Assembly: GCA_046233115.1 (NCBI GenBank)
Contig: JBJXHM010000001.1
Span: forward strand, 372,001-436,000
Reading direction: 5' to 3'
Source: JACOMY01 sp046233115
GTDB lineage: Bacteria; Pseudomonadota; Alphaproteobacteria; Kiloniellales; JACOMY01
DNA: 64,000 nt
The notes beneath the pieces are model-generated. The model searched no databases, was not told the origin of the DNA, and saw only the letters and a program-made list of their open reading frames with translations. Position 1 is the stretch's first letter. Every line of letters begins with the position of its first letter. Made by a program: the position numbers and the translations under genes. Of the stretch, positions 34,041 through 42,256 are shown piece by piece.

Positions 34041-34392
34041 TGCACGCTTCCTGTTTGTTGATGTGGTTTGTGTTGGACCGACAAGCGACCTTGGTACGCA
34101 AAGTTCCTTTTTTGCGCTCCACCGCAAAGACTGCTTTCAAACAAGAACAGGATCAACTTGTAGCCGCGCGCAGGTACCGGCCGGTCCGCTCGGTCCCCAA
34201 CCCTGTGACGCCTCGTAGCCTTGTCATGCTGCAGTGCAGCGTCTATCGCTTCGGAAAAGAGCCAAGGGCCCTCGGGGGGAATCCGGCCCGCGCTCACGCC
34301 CGTGTTTTGCCGGCGAAGAACAGCAGCACCACTGAACGCAACCCAGCCGCCGCGGCAGCGATCCGCGGAGACGGCCAGGAACGGATTTGTCC
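34041..34392. other. Divergent spacer between amidohydrolase and SulP genes
   Basis: 352 bases with no supportable gene. It must hold both promoters, but I see no convincing -35/-10 pair or palindrome; short T-runs occur near 34107. Confidence 0.4.
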
Positions 34393-35877
34393 ATGACTTC
34401 CTTCGACAGCTACCGGCGCCAGTGGTTCGCCAATCCGCGCGGCGACCTGCTCTCGGCCATGGTCGTGGCGTTGGCGCTCATTCCCGAGGCCATCGCCTTT
34501 TCGATCATCGCCGGGGTCGATCCCAAGGTCGGGCTCTATGCCTCCTTCTCGATCGCCGTGGTGACCGCGATCGCCGGCGGCAGGCCCGGCATGATCTCGG
34601 CCGCGACGGCGGCAACCGCGGTGCTGATGGTCACCCTGGTGCGCGACTACGGGCTGGAGTACCTGCTGGCCACCACGGTCCTGGCGGGCGTGCTGCAGAT
34701 CCTGGCCGGCTGGGCCAGGCTGGGGCAGCTCATGCGCTTCGTCTCGCGCTCGGTGATGACCGGTTTCGTCAACGCACTGGCGATCCTGATCTTCTTGGCC
34801 CAGCTGCCGGAGCTGATCGGCGTGCCCTGGATCACCTATCCGCTGGTCGCCGCCGGGCTCGCCATCATCTATCTCTTCCCGCACCTGACCAGGGCGGTGC
34901 CCTCGCCGCTGGTCGCCATCATCGTGCTGACCGCCGTGGTGCTGGGCTTCGGTTGGGAGGTGCGCACCGTGGGCGACATGGGCGCGCTGCCGGACAGCCT
35001 GCCGATCTTCCTCCTCCCCGACGTGCCGCTGACCTTCGAGACCCTGGCGATCATCTTTCCCTATTCCGCCGCAATCGCCGTGGTCGGGCTGCTGGAGAGC
35101 CTGATGACCGCCAACATCGTCGACGACCTGACCGACACGACCTCCGACCGCAATCAGGAGTGCATCGGCCAGGGCCTGGCCAACATGGCCACCGGCTTCA
35201 TCGGCGGTATGGCCGGCTGTGCCATGATCGGGCAGTCGATGATCAACGTGAAGTCGGGTGGGCGCGGCCGGCTCTCCTGCTTTCTCGCCGGCGTCTTCCT
35301 GCTGTTCCTCGTGGTGGTGCTGGGCGACCTGGTGGCGCGGATCCCGATGGCGGCCCTGGTCGCGGTGATGATCATGGTCTCGATCGGCACCTTCTCCTGG
35401 TCCTCGGTGAAGCAGCTCCGCACCCACCCCAAGTCCTCCTCGATCGTCATGCTCTCGACCGTCGCGGTGGTGGTCTACACCCACAACCTGGCGCTGGGCG
35501 TGCTGGTCGGCGTGCTGCTCTCCGGGCTCTTCTTCGCCGGCAAGATCGCCCAGCTCTTCCGGGTGCGCAGCGAGATCTCGGAGGACGGCCGGGTGCGGAC
35601 CTACCATGTCGAGGGGCAGCTCTTCTTCGCCTCGGCCGAGCGCTTCATGGCCGCCTTCGACTTCAAGGAGGCGGTGGAGCGGGTGGTGATCGACGTCACC
35701 CGCGCGCATATCTGGGACATCTCTTCGGTGGCCGCGCTCGACATGGCCGTGCTGAAATTCCGGCGTGACGGCTCCGAGGTCGAGATCGTCGGCATGAATG
35801 CCGCCTCGGAGACCATCGTCGACCGGCTTGCGGTGCACGACAAGCCGGGTGCGCTGGATAAACTGACGGCGCACTAG
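34393..35877 (+). CDS. SulP-family inorganic anion transporter with STAS domain
   Basis: A 494-residue SLC26/SulP protein. The N-terminal membrane domain has about 10-12 helices and the family signature AMVVALALIPEAIAFSIIAGVDPKVGLYASF; later blocks include ESLMTANIVDDLTDT, NQECIGQGLANMATGFIGGMAGC and IGTFSWSSV. A C-terminal STAS domain (about residues 395-494) follows. Family members move sulfate, bicarbonate or other anions; specificity cannot be read. ATG 34393 is chosen over TTG 34387. The stop codon is embedded in a perfect hairpin, and a universal stress protein gene follows. Confidence 0.88.
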   Translation: MTSFDSYRRQWFANPRGDLLSAMVVALALIPEAIAFSIIAGVDPKVGLYASFSIAVVTAIAGGRPGMISAATAATAVLMVTLVRDYGLEYLLATTVLAGVLQILAGWARLGQLMRFVSRSVMTGFVNALAILIFLAQLPELIGVPWITYPLVAAGLAIIYLFPHLTRAVPSPLVAIIVLTAVVLGFGWEVRTVGDMGALPDSLPIFLLPDVPLTFETLAIIFPYSAAIAVVGLLESLMTANIVDDLTDTTSDRNQECIGQGLANMATGFIGGMAGCAMIGQSMINVKSGGRGRLSCFLAGVFLLFLVVVLGDLVARIPMAALVAVMIMVSIGTFSWSSVKQLRTHPKSSSIVMLSTVAVVVYTHNLALGVLVGVLLSGLFFAGKIAQLFRVRSEISEDGRVRTYHVEGQLFFASAERFMAAFDFKEAVERVVIDVTRAHIWDISSVAALDMAVLKFRRDGSEVEIVGMNAASETIVDRLAVHDKPGALDKLTAH

Positions 35878-35895
35878 AGCATCTCCGATGCTCTA
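35875..35895 (+). terminator. Hairpin TAGAGCATC-TCC-GATGCTCTA after SulP gene
   Basis: Perfect nine-base arms include the stop codon and are followed by CCTTTTGTTT, a plausible intrinsic terminator for the SulP gene. Confidence 0.6.
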
Positions 35896-35911
35896 GCCTT
35901 TTGTTTGAAAG

Positions 35912-35955
35912 AGCAAATCGTCGTCGCAGGTGTGAGCACCTGCTCGGGATTTGCT
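35912..35955. repeat. Nested palindromic repeat element, copy 1
   Basis: Outer arms AGCAAATC/GATTTGCT and inner arms GCAGGTG/CACCTGC are joined by GTCGTC on the left and TCGG on the right. The same element occurs at 49878-49921, so it is a dispersed REP-like repeat. Confidence 0.75.
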
Positions 35956-35974
35956 AGCGGGGAGGGGGAAAACC

Positions 35975-36829
35975 ATGACCGAGACGATCGTCGCCCTGAT
36001 AGACGGCTCCATCTACTCGAAGAGCGTCTGCGATCACGCCGCCTGGATCTCGGCCAGGACCGGTGCGGCGGTGGAGCTGCTGCACGTGCTGGGCCGGCGC
36101 GAGGCCGGCGGCAGCAGCGACTTCTCCGGTGCCATCGCGCTGGGCGCGCGCTCGGCCCTGCTGGAGGAGCTCTCCGCGCTGGACGAGCAGCGCTCCAAGC
36201 TGGCGGTGCGCCGCGGCCGGGCGATCCTGGAGGACGCGCAGGCGATCCTGGAGGCGGCCGGGGTGACCGGCTCCACGGCCCAGCTCCGCCACGGCGACCT
36301 GGTCGAGGCGATCGCCGAGAAGGAGGAGGAGGCCGCCATCCTGATGGTGGGCAAGCGCGGGGAGGGGGCGGACTTCGCCAAGGGCCACCTCGGCTCCAAC
36401 CTGGAGCGCGTGCTCAGGGCCTGCAAGAAGCCGCTCTTCGTCGCCTCGCGGGCCTTCCGGCCGATCGAGACCGTGCTGATCGCCTATGACGGCAGCGCCA
36501 ACGCCATGCGCGCGGTGGACTACGTCGCGCGCAGCCCGCTCTTCGCCGGTCTCTCGATCCGCGTGGTCACCGTCGGTGGCGAGGCCGAGCGCGCCGAGCG
36601 CGGCCTGGCCGATGCCAAGGCCATGCTGGGCGCCGGCGGCATCCAGGCCGAGACCGCCTCGCTGCCGGGCCAGCCCGACCAGGTGCTGCCGGAGCTGGTG
36701 GAGGCCGAGCCCTTCGACCTGCTGGTGATGGGCGCCTCCGGCCACGGCCGGCTGCGCAGCCTCTTCGTCGGCTCGACCAGCCTGGAGATGATCCGCGGCT
36801 GCAAGATCCCGATCTTGCTGCTGCGGTGA
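35975..36829 (+). CDS. Tandem-domain universal stress protein (UspA family)
   Basis: A 284-residue protein made of two UspA folds. The first (residues ~1-150) starts TIVALIDGSIYSKSVCDHA. The second (~155-284) starts ETVLIAYDGSANAMRAVDY and ends with an intact ATP-binding motif, GASGHGRLRSLFVGSTS. The first domain has the degenerate GKRGEGADFAKGHLGSNLERV. Such tandem Usps respond to nutrient or oxidative stress. ATG 35975 follows GGAGGGGG. It may be expressed with the upstream SulP gene, though a terminator-like hairpin and a palindromic repeat intervene. Confidence 0.87.
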   Translation: MTETIVALIDGSIYSKSVCDHAAWISARTGAAVELLHVLGRREAGGSSDFSGAIALGARSALLEELSALDEQRSKLAVRRGRAILEDAQAILEAAGVTGSTAQLRHGDLVEAIAEKEEEAAILMVGKRGEGADFAKGHLGSNLERVLRACKKPLFVASRAFRPIETVLIAYDGSANAMRAVDYVARSPLFAGLSIRVVTVGGEAERAERGLADAKAMLGAGGIQAETASLPGQPDQVLPELVEAEPFDLLVMGASGHGRLRSLFVGSTSLEMIRGCKIPILLLR

Positions 36830-36836
36830 TGTCTCT

Positions 36837-37847
36837 CTAGCGCTGGCGCAGGATGCCGAGGCCCTTCTTGCGCAGGATGGCGCGGCCCCTGACCGACTCG
36901 CGGAACAGGATGAAGAGGCCGGCGCCGACGATCAGGGTGAGGCCGATCCAGGTGGTGGTGTCGGGCAGGGCGCCGAAGAAGACCGCGCCCCAGAGGATAG
37001 ACCAGGGCAGGTAGGTGTACTCGAAGGGGGTGACCACGCTGGCGTCAGCTAGGCGGTAGGCCTGGGTCAGCGCGAAGAAGCCGGTTCCGGAAATCAGCCC
37101 CAAGAGCGCGAACAGCAGCCAGTGCTCCGGCTCCGGCCAGACCCAGGGGCGGAAGAGGAAGGCGAGGCTGGGGTGCGGCGAGGCGAGGTCGAGGTTGGAG
37201 AAGACCAGCCCCATGATCCCGCCGGCCAGCACGAAGAAGCCGAGCAGGACGATGGTCATGGAGCTGCCGCGCGTCCTGGAGCCGAGCTTGCGGGTAGTGA
37301 TCAGCGCGCCGGCGTAGGTGACGGCCGAGGCCATGGCCAGCAGGGCCGCGGGCTCGAAGATGCCGATCCCCGGACGCACGATGATCAGCACGCCGATCAG
37401 GCCGACCACCACGGCGCTCCAGCGCTGCGCCCCGACCTTCTCGCGCAGGAAGAAGACGGCGAGGATGGTGACGAAGAGCGGGGCCGAGAAGGTGACGGCC
37501 GCGGCCTCCGCCAGGCCCATGGTCGCCAGCGCCATGTAGTAGAGCAGGTAGGAGGCGAAGCCGGTCAGACAGCGCAGGAGTTGCAGACCGGCAGAACCCA
37601 GCTTCATCGGCCTGAGGCCGCCGTCGAGCTGGGCGATGAGGATGACCACGGGAATGGCGAAAACGCCGCGCAGGAACACGATCTGATGGACCGCGTAGTG
37701 CCCGCTGAAGCTTTTGATGATGACGTCCTGGACCGGATAGATCGTGGTCGCCAGCAGCAGGAAGAGGATCCCGGCGAGCGGGCGGTGCGCCTGCGCCGGC
37801 AGCAGCGATGTCGCCCCCTCGACGGTCTTCTGCTGCATTTGCGACAT
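36837..37847 (-). CDS. DMT-superfamily (EamA) transporter
   Basis: A 336-residue membrane protein with about ten transmembrane helices in two EamA repeats: AGILFLLLATTIYPVQDVIIKSF and VFLRGVFAIPVVILIAQ in the first, SAVTYAGALITTRKLG and ISGTGFFALTQAYRLADAS in the second. EYTYLPWSILWGAVFFGALPDTTTWIG is typical of RhaT/YdcZ-like metabolite exporters. ATG 37847 is preferred (GGAGAGA upstream); the frame extends 13 residues. It converges with the stress protein gene (7-base gap). Substrate unknown. Confidence 0.87.
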   Translation of the reverse strand: MSQMQQKTVEGATSLLPAQAHRPLAGILFLLLATTIYPVQDVIIKSFSGHYAVHQIVFLRGVFAIPVVILIAQLDGGLRPMKLGSAGLQLLRCLTGFASYLLYYMALATMGLAEAAAVTFSAPLFVTILAVFFLREKVGAQRWSAVVVGLIGVLIIVRPGIGIFEPAALLAMASAVTYAGALITTRKLGSRTRGSSMTIVLLGFFVLAGGIMGLVFSNLDLASPHPSLAFLFRPWVWPEPEHWLLFALLGLISGTGFFALTQAYRLADASVVTPFEYTYLPWSILWGAVFFGALPDTTTWIGLTLIVGAGLFILFRESVRGRAILRKKGLGILRQR

Positions 37848-38065
37848 GAGGCTTCTCTCCGGACAGGCTCGGGCGATCGGATGCAATCTGGATCAGACGA
37901 CCAAGGCAGTCTTGCTCGCAGACGACAAAGGCGGTCTGCGCAGTCGCAGGTGAACCAGAACTGCCGGATTTCGGACTCCATGCTGGGCTGCGTCGAACGC
38001 AACGCTCCGTGCCGACTTGCGCTTCCGCTCCTTGATTGCGGTGGTGGCAAACTTTAATCGGAGTA

Positions 38066-38126
38066 AGTTTTGCAGTAAAAATATAGAAGTGCGTATGAAC
38101 AGTTTTGCAGTTCTATTTTTAGAAGT
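38066..38126. repeat. AT-rich direct repeats, two copies of ~25 bases
   Basis: AGTTTTGCAGT ... TAGAAGT occurs at 38066-38090 and again at 38101-38126, a 35-base period, in a strikingly AT-rich patch between the DMT transporter and the cyclase. It could be a regulator-binding iteron or the DMT promoter region; its function is unknown. Confidence 0.6.
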
Positions 38127-38140
38127 ATAAAATCAAAATA

Positions 38141-39556
38141 TTATTTGCGTTTGTCTGAAAAATAGACCGTGATCAGGGCCTCGTGGCCGGGAATTGTGAC
38201 ATCTGCTGCGCGCCGCAGGGAGTGTTCTTCGGGATCAATGCCGGATGCTGCGACGAGAGAGTCGGACAGGACCACATTCGTATCCAGAGTGCGGGTGAGG
38301 CGTTCCAGCCGCTCGGCCACATTCACCGCGTCACCCAGCACGGTATGCTCCAACACCCGGCCGGATTCGATCACTCCGGCAAAGACCTCGCCATAGTTCG
38401 CGCCAATGCCAACCAGGGCAGCGGACCTGCCTGCTCGACGGCGTTCCTCGAACCACTCCCGTACCGCAGCGGATATCGCAAACGAGGCCTCCACGGCCCG
38501 CTTGGCATCGTCACCCCGGGAAACCGGGCTTCCGAAGACGGCAAGCACGGCGTCGCCAATGAACTTGTCGATCGTACCCCCTTGGTCGAAGACAACCTGA
38601 GTGACGACACTGCGGAACGAGCCGAGCATTTCGGTGAGTGGTTCGGGAGCCATGGTCTCCGACAGTCGCGTAAATCCGCGCAGATCGATGAAGAGAATTG
38701 CGACGTGCTGCCGTCTCCCCGTCGGGAGCGCGTCATCCTCCTGCCTCATCAAGTTCGCGGCGACCTCCGGCGAAAAGAACCGCGCCAACTGAGTCAGTCG
38801 CCCCTCGGTTCTTATCGCGAACAGCACCAGTCTCTTCGTTCTACGAACAACGACGAACAAGATCGCCGAGCCCAGGACCAGCAGGATCAGAGGAAAGTAG
38901 GAGTCGATCGATGTCCCGGGGACGGAGGTGCCGGCCATCGGTGACGCCATGTGGGTGCTCCAATCTCCCATCATTCCATTGCTCTGGTCGGGCCATGCGC
39001 CATCGGACTTCGACCAGCCCCCCCATTCCTGCGTGCGCCATGATTCGACCCTCTCGGGCAATAGAAAAACAAGGCTGACGAACAGAATTGCACCAAACAG
39101 AACCAAAGGTGGTCTGTATCGTAGGGCGGCATGAATCAATATGACAAAGGCAAGAGAAAATAAGGGAAGGGACAATGTCTGCCCCATGTCCATATGTTGC
39201 ATCGTCCCAATCACGGTCAGCGCGAGTGCGACGGTCACGGTGTCCGCGGCGACGAAGACATAGGGAAGGATTGGGTGGCGCACCTTGACTGCAGCAAGAA
39301 GGAGGCCGATCAGGCTGATCCCGCCATAGATGATAGAGACGATCGCCAAGGGGGACCGGGCCGTGCTTTCCGCTTCCAACCCAAATACGGAAAGGGCGAT
39401 CGATACGGCGATCAACAGCCGGAACAGTGCGGAAATAATGTCCCCTTGTTTCTCGACGGAACGAAATGTTTGGTAGGCCCGGTCAAACGGCTTGAGGCCT
39501 TTTCGCTTCAAGTCATCCGGCTGCCTGTTGAGGTGACGGTCAATATTGGTCGTCAT
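38141..39556 (-). CDS. Membrane-anchored class III adenylate/guanylate cyclase
   Basis: A 471-residue protein. Several N-terminal transmembrane helices (about residues 40-175 and another at ~218-240: SYFPLILLVLGSAILFVVV) precede a HAMP-like linker (LTQLARFFSPEVAANLM) and a cyclase domain (~270-465). The domain has HVAILFIDLRGFTRLSE with the metal Asp, GGTIDKFIGDAVLAVFGSP, and HTVLGDAVNVAERLERLT. By family it converts ATP (or GTP) to the cyclic nucleotide in response to a membrane signal. It lies downstream of phaC on the same strand with a 117-base gap. Confidence 0.88.
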   Translation of the reverse strand: MTTNIDRHLNRQPDDLKRKGLKPFDRAYQTFRSVEKQGDIISALFRLLIAVSIALSVFGLEAESTARSPLAIVSIIYGGISLIGLLLAAVKVRHPILPYVFVAADTVTVALALTVIGTMQHMDMGQTLSLPLFSLAFVILIHAALRYRPPLVLFGAILFVSLVFLLPERVESWRTQEWGGWSKSDGAWPDQSNGMMGDWSTHMASPMAGTSVPGTSIDSYFPLILLVLGSAILFVVVRRTKRLVLFAIRTEGRLTQLARFFSPEVAANLMRQEDDALPTGRRQHVAILFIDLRGFTRLSETMAPEPLTEMLGSFRSVVTQVVFDQGGTIDKFIGDAVLAVFGSPVSRGDDAKRAVEASFAISAAVREWFEERRRAGRSAALVGIGANYGEVFAGVIESGRVLEHTVLGDAVNVAERLERLTRTLDTNVVLSDSLVAASGIDPEEHSLRRAADVTIPGHEALITVYFSDKRK

Positions 39557-39673
39557 CAGCGCAGGCCTCGATCCCTCGGCGAAGACAAAGTCGGTCCAGC
39601 AGGACCACGAACGGCATCTCGCCAGTCCAGCGCGCAGCGTGGCCGATGCAGGGTGATCCGTTGCGGCCAGGCC

Positions 39674-41461
39674 TCAGTCGTCTACCCGCTCCAGCACGTA
39701 GGTGCCGGGGGCGTCGCAGAGCGGCGGCAGTGGGCCGGCGGCAGGGTCGCGGGCCGGGACCTTGGGGCCGCCCTTGCGCCCCAGCCAGCGGTGCCAGTCG
39801 CTCCACCAGGAGCCCTCGTGCCGCTCGGCGCCCGCGAGCCACGCCTCAGGGTCGTCCGGGGTCTTGCGGCTGGTCCAGTAGCAGTACTTGTTAGCCGAGG
39901 GCGGGTTGATCACGCCGGCGATGTGGCCGGAGCCGCCCAGCACGAACTTGACCGGCCCGCTGAAGGCCTTGACCACCGGATAGCCGGAGACCCAGGGCGC
40001 GATGTGGTCCTCCTTGGTGCAAAGGAAGTAGCTGGGCGTCTCGATCTTGCCGATGTCGATGGGAACGCCGTCCAGCACCAGATGGCCCGGCTTCATCAGG
40101 CCGTTGTCCATGTAGAACTTGCGGATGTAGGTCGCCAGCATGGTGGCCGGCAGGCGGGTCGAATCACTGTTCCAGTAGAGCAGGTCGAAGGGCATGGGCT
40201 CGCGGCCCATCAGGTAGTTGTTCACCACGAAGGACCAGATCAGGTCGTTCTCGCGCATCATGTTGAACATCTCGGCCATGTGGTGGCCTTCCAGGTAGCC
40301 CTTCTCGGCGACGTGCTTCTCCAGCGAGGCGAGCTGCTTGTCGTCGATGAAGACCGAGACCTCGCCGACGTTGTCGAAGTCGACCATGGTGGCGAGGAAG
40401 GTGGCGGAGTTCACTCGCTTGTCGCCCTTGGCCGCCATGTAGGCCAGGGTCGCGACCGAGAGGATGCCGCCGATGCAGAAACCCAGCAGGTTGACGTCGC
40501 GCTCGCCGGTCTGCTCCTCGATGACGTCCAGTGCGGCCAGCGGACCCTCGCGCATGTAGTCCTCGAAGTCCTTGTGCGCCAGCTCCTTGCGCGGGTTCAC
40601 CCAGGAGATGACGAAGACCGTGTGACCCTGGTCGATGGCGCCCTTGATCAGGCTGTTCTTGGGCTGCAGGTCGAAGACGTAGAACTTGTTGATCCAGGGC
40701 GGCACGAACAGCAGCGGGCGCTTGTGCACCGTCTCGGTGGTCGGCGCGTACTGGATCAGCTCGATCAGGTCGTTGCGGTAGATCACCTTGCCGGGCGAGG
40801 CCGCCACGTTCTTTCCGACCGCGAAGCTGGCCTCGTCGGTCATCGAGATCTTCAGGCGTCCCTTGCCGGCCTCCAGGTCCTCCAGCATGTGCTCCAGGCC
40901 GTGGATCAGGTTCTCGCCCTTGCTGTCCATGGTCTTCTTGAAGACGGCCGGGTTGGTGGCGGCGAAGTTGCTGGGCGCCATGGCCGAGAGGTACTGGCGG
41001 GTGAAGAAGTCGACCTTCTCCTTGGTCTTGCGATCCAGCCCCTCGGTCTCGTGCACCAGCGACTGGATGCAGTTGGCGGTCAGCAGGTAGGACTGCTTCA
41101 GGTAGTCGAACAGCAGGGCCTCGTCCCAGGCCTTGTCCTTGAAGCGGCGGTCGCTCTTGCCCGGCGCGGCGACGGGGGCCGCCTCCTCGCCCATCATGCG
41201 CTTGCCCATCGCTTGCCAGAGCTCCAGGTTCTTCTCCCAGAGCTGCATCTGCGCCTGAAACAGGCGCGAGGGATCCTTGGCGAGCTGCAGCATGAGGTCG
41301 CCGAAGGCCTCGCTCAGGCTCTGCTGGTCGACGAGCTGGAAGCCGCCGGTGTCGCTCTGGCGCTTGAAGAAGGCCTGGACCGCCTGCTGGCTGCGCTGGG
41401 CAAGTTCACCCCAGCGTGCCAGGGCCTCCTCCTGCTCGTTCCATTGGCTCTTGTCACTCAT
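39674..41461 (-). CDS. phaC: Class I poly(3-hydroxyalkanoate) synthase PhaC
   Basis: A 595-residue polymerase joining (R)-3-hydroxyacyl-CoA units into PHA granules. The catalytic triad is visible: Cys329 in the lipase-like box GFCIGG, Asp485 in TKEDHIAPW and His513 in GGSGHIAGV. Other hallmarks are PPWINKFYVFDLQPKNSLIK and ISWVNPRKELAHKDFEDYM. ATG 41461 matches family length; the open frame continues upstream into the hydrolase gene. It begins 15 bases after the hydrolase stop, at the end of a pntA-pntB-hydrolase-phaC run. phaA, phaB and phasin genes are absent from the window. Confidence 0.94.
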   Translation of the reverse strand: MSDKSQWNEQEEALARWGELAQRSQQAVQAFFKRQSDTGGFQLVDQQSLSEAFGDLMLQLAKDPSRLFQAQMQLWEKNLELWQAMGKRMMGEEAAPVAAPGKSDRRFKDKAWDEALLFDYLKQSYLLTANCIQSLVHETEGLDRKTKEKVDFFTRQYLSAMAPSNFAATNPAVFKKTMDSKGENLIHGLEHMLEDLEAGKGRLKISMTDEASFAVGKNVAASPGKVIYRNDLIELIQYAPTTETVHKRPLLFVPPWINKFYVFDLQPKNSLIKGAIDQGHTVFVISWVNPRKELAHKDFEDYMREGPLAALDVIEEQTGERDVNLLGFCIGGILSVATLAYMAAKGDKRVNSATFLATMVDFDNVGEVSVFIDDKQLASLEKHVAEKGYLEGHHMAEMFNMMRENDLIWSFVVNNYLMGREPMPFDLLYWNSDSTRLPATMLATYIRKFYMDNGLMKPGHLVLDGVPIDIGKIETPSYFLCTKEDHIAPWVSGYPVVKAFSGPVKFVLGGSGHIAGVINPPSANKYCYWTSRKTPDDPEAWLAGAERHEGSWWSDWHRWLGRKGGPKVPARDPAAGPLPPLCDAPGTYVLERVDD

Positions 41462-41475
41462 TGCGGCTGGTCCCG

Positions 41476-42249
41476 TCAGCTTGCGAGGAAGGCCGTTACG
41501 GCGGCCAGGAATCCGTCGGGGTTCTCGGCATGGACCCAGTGGCCCGCGCCCGGCACGCTCTCGATCCTGGCTGCGGGAAAGAGGCGGCGGATCAGGGCGC
41601 CGTGCTCGGCACGCAGGTAGTCCGAACGTTCGCCGGCCAAGAACAGGGTCGGCCCGGCGAAGGAGTGCGTCAAGAGACTCTCCGGAAAGCCGTGGATCTC
41701 CAGCATCGAGCGGGCCAGGCCCTCCAGGTTGATCCGCCAGCGGTAGCCCGGTCCGTCGCTCACCAGGTTCTGCACCAGGAAGGCGCGCACCACGGGGTCG
41801 CAAACCGCGTCAGCCAGCCCGGCCTCGGCCTCGGCACGTCGGGTGATCTGGGCCAGGTCGAGCGCCTGCATGGCCCGGATATAGTCCAGGTTGGCGTGGT
41901 CGTAGGCGACCGGCGCGATGTCGGCGACGATCAGCTTGCCGACCCGCTCCGGACGGGTCAGCGCCAGGGTCATGGCCACCTTGCCGCCCATCGAGTGGCC
42001 GAGGATAGCGGCGCTCTGGAGGCCGGCGGCGTCGAGATAGTCCAGTACCGCCGCGGCCATGGCGGGGTAGTCGGTGGTCTCGGTCCAGGGCGAGTCGCCA
42101 TGGTTCGGCAGGTCCAGCGCGTGGACCTGCCGTTCCTGGCCGAGGACGCGGGCGATCCGCATCCAGTTGCGGGCCGAGCCGAAGAGGCCGTGCAGCAGCA
42201 GCAGCGGCGGCCCCGCCTCTCCCTGCCGGGCGGCGGCGAGCTGGGGCAT
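41476..42249 (-). CDS. Alpha/beta-fold hydrolase (YbfF-like esterase)
   Basis: A 257-residue alpha/beta hydrolase: oxyanion-hole HGLFGSARNW, nucleophile Ser86 in ILGHSMGGK, and catalytic His near residue 240 in GAGHWVHAENP. The sequence best fits the YbfF/ABHD11-type acyl esterase group. It lies 7 bases after pntB and 15 bases before phaC, so all are probably co-transcribed. It could be a thioesterase or esterase acting on PHA-related acyl groups, but that is inference from position. Confidence 0.86.
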   Translation of the reverse strand: MPQLAAARQGEAGPPLLLLHGLFGSARNWMRIARVLGQERQVHALDLPNHGDSPWTETTDYPAMAAAVLDYLDAAGLQSAAILGHSMGGKVAMTLALTRPERVGKLIVADIAPVAYDHANLDYIRAMQALDLAQITRRAEAEAGLADAVCDPVVRAFLVQNLVSDGPGYRWRINLEGLARSMLEIHGFPESLLTHSFAGPTLFLAGERSDYLRAEHGALIRRLFPAARIESVPGAGHWVHAENPDGFLAAVTAFLAS

Positions 42250-42256
42250 GGCGGCC

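Noticed and set aside
39194..41620. 808-codon plus-strand frame
   Set aside because: Lies opposite phaC and the cyclase, both with clear family motifs; its translation is low-complexity and His/Gln/Arg-rich.
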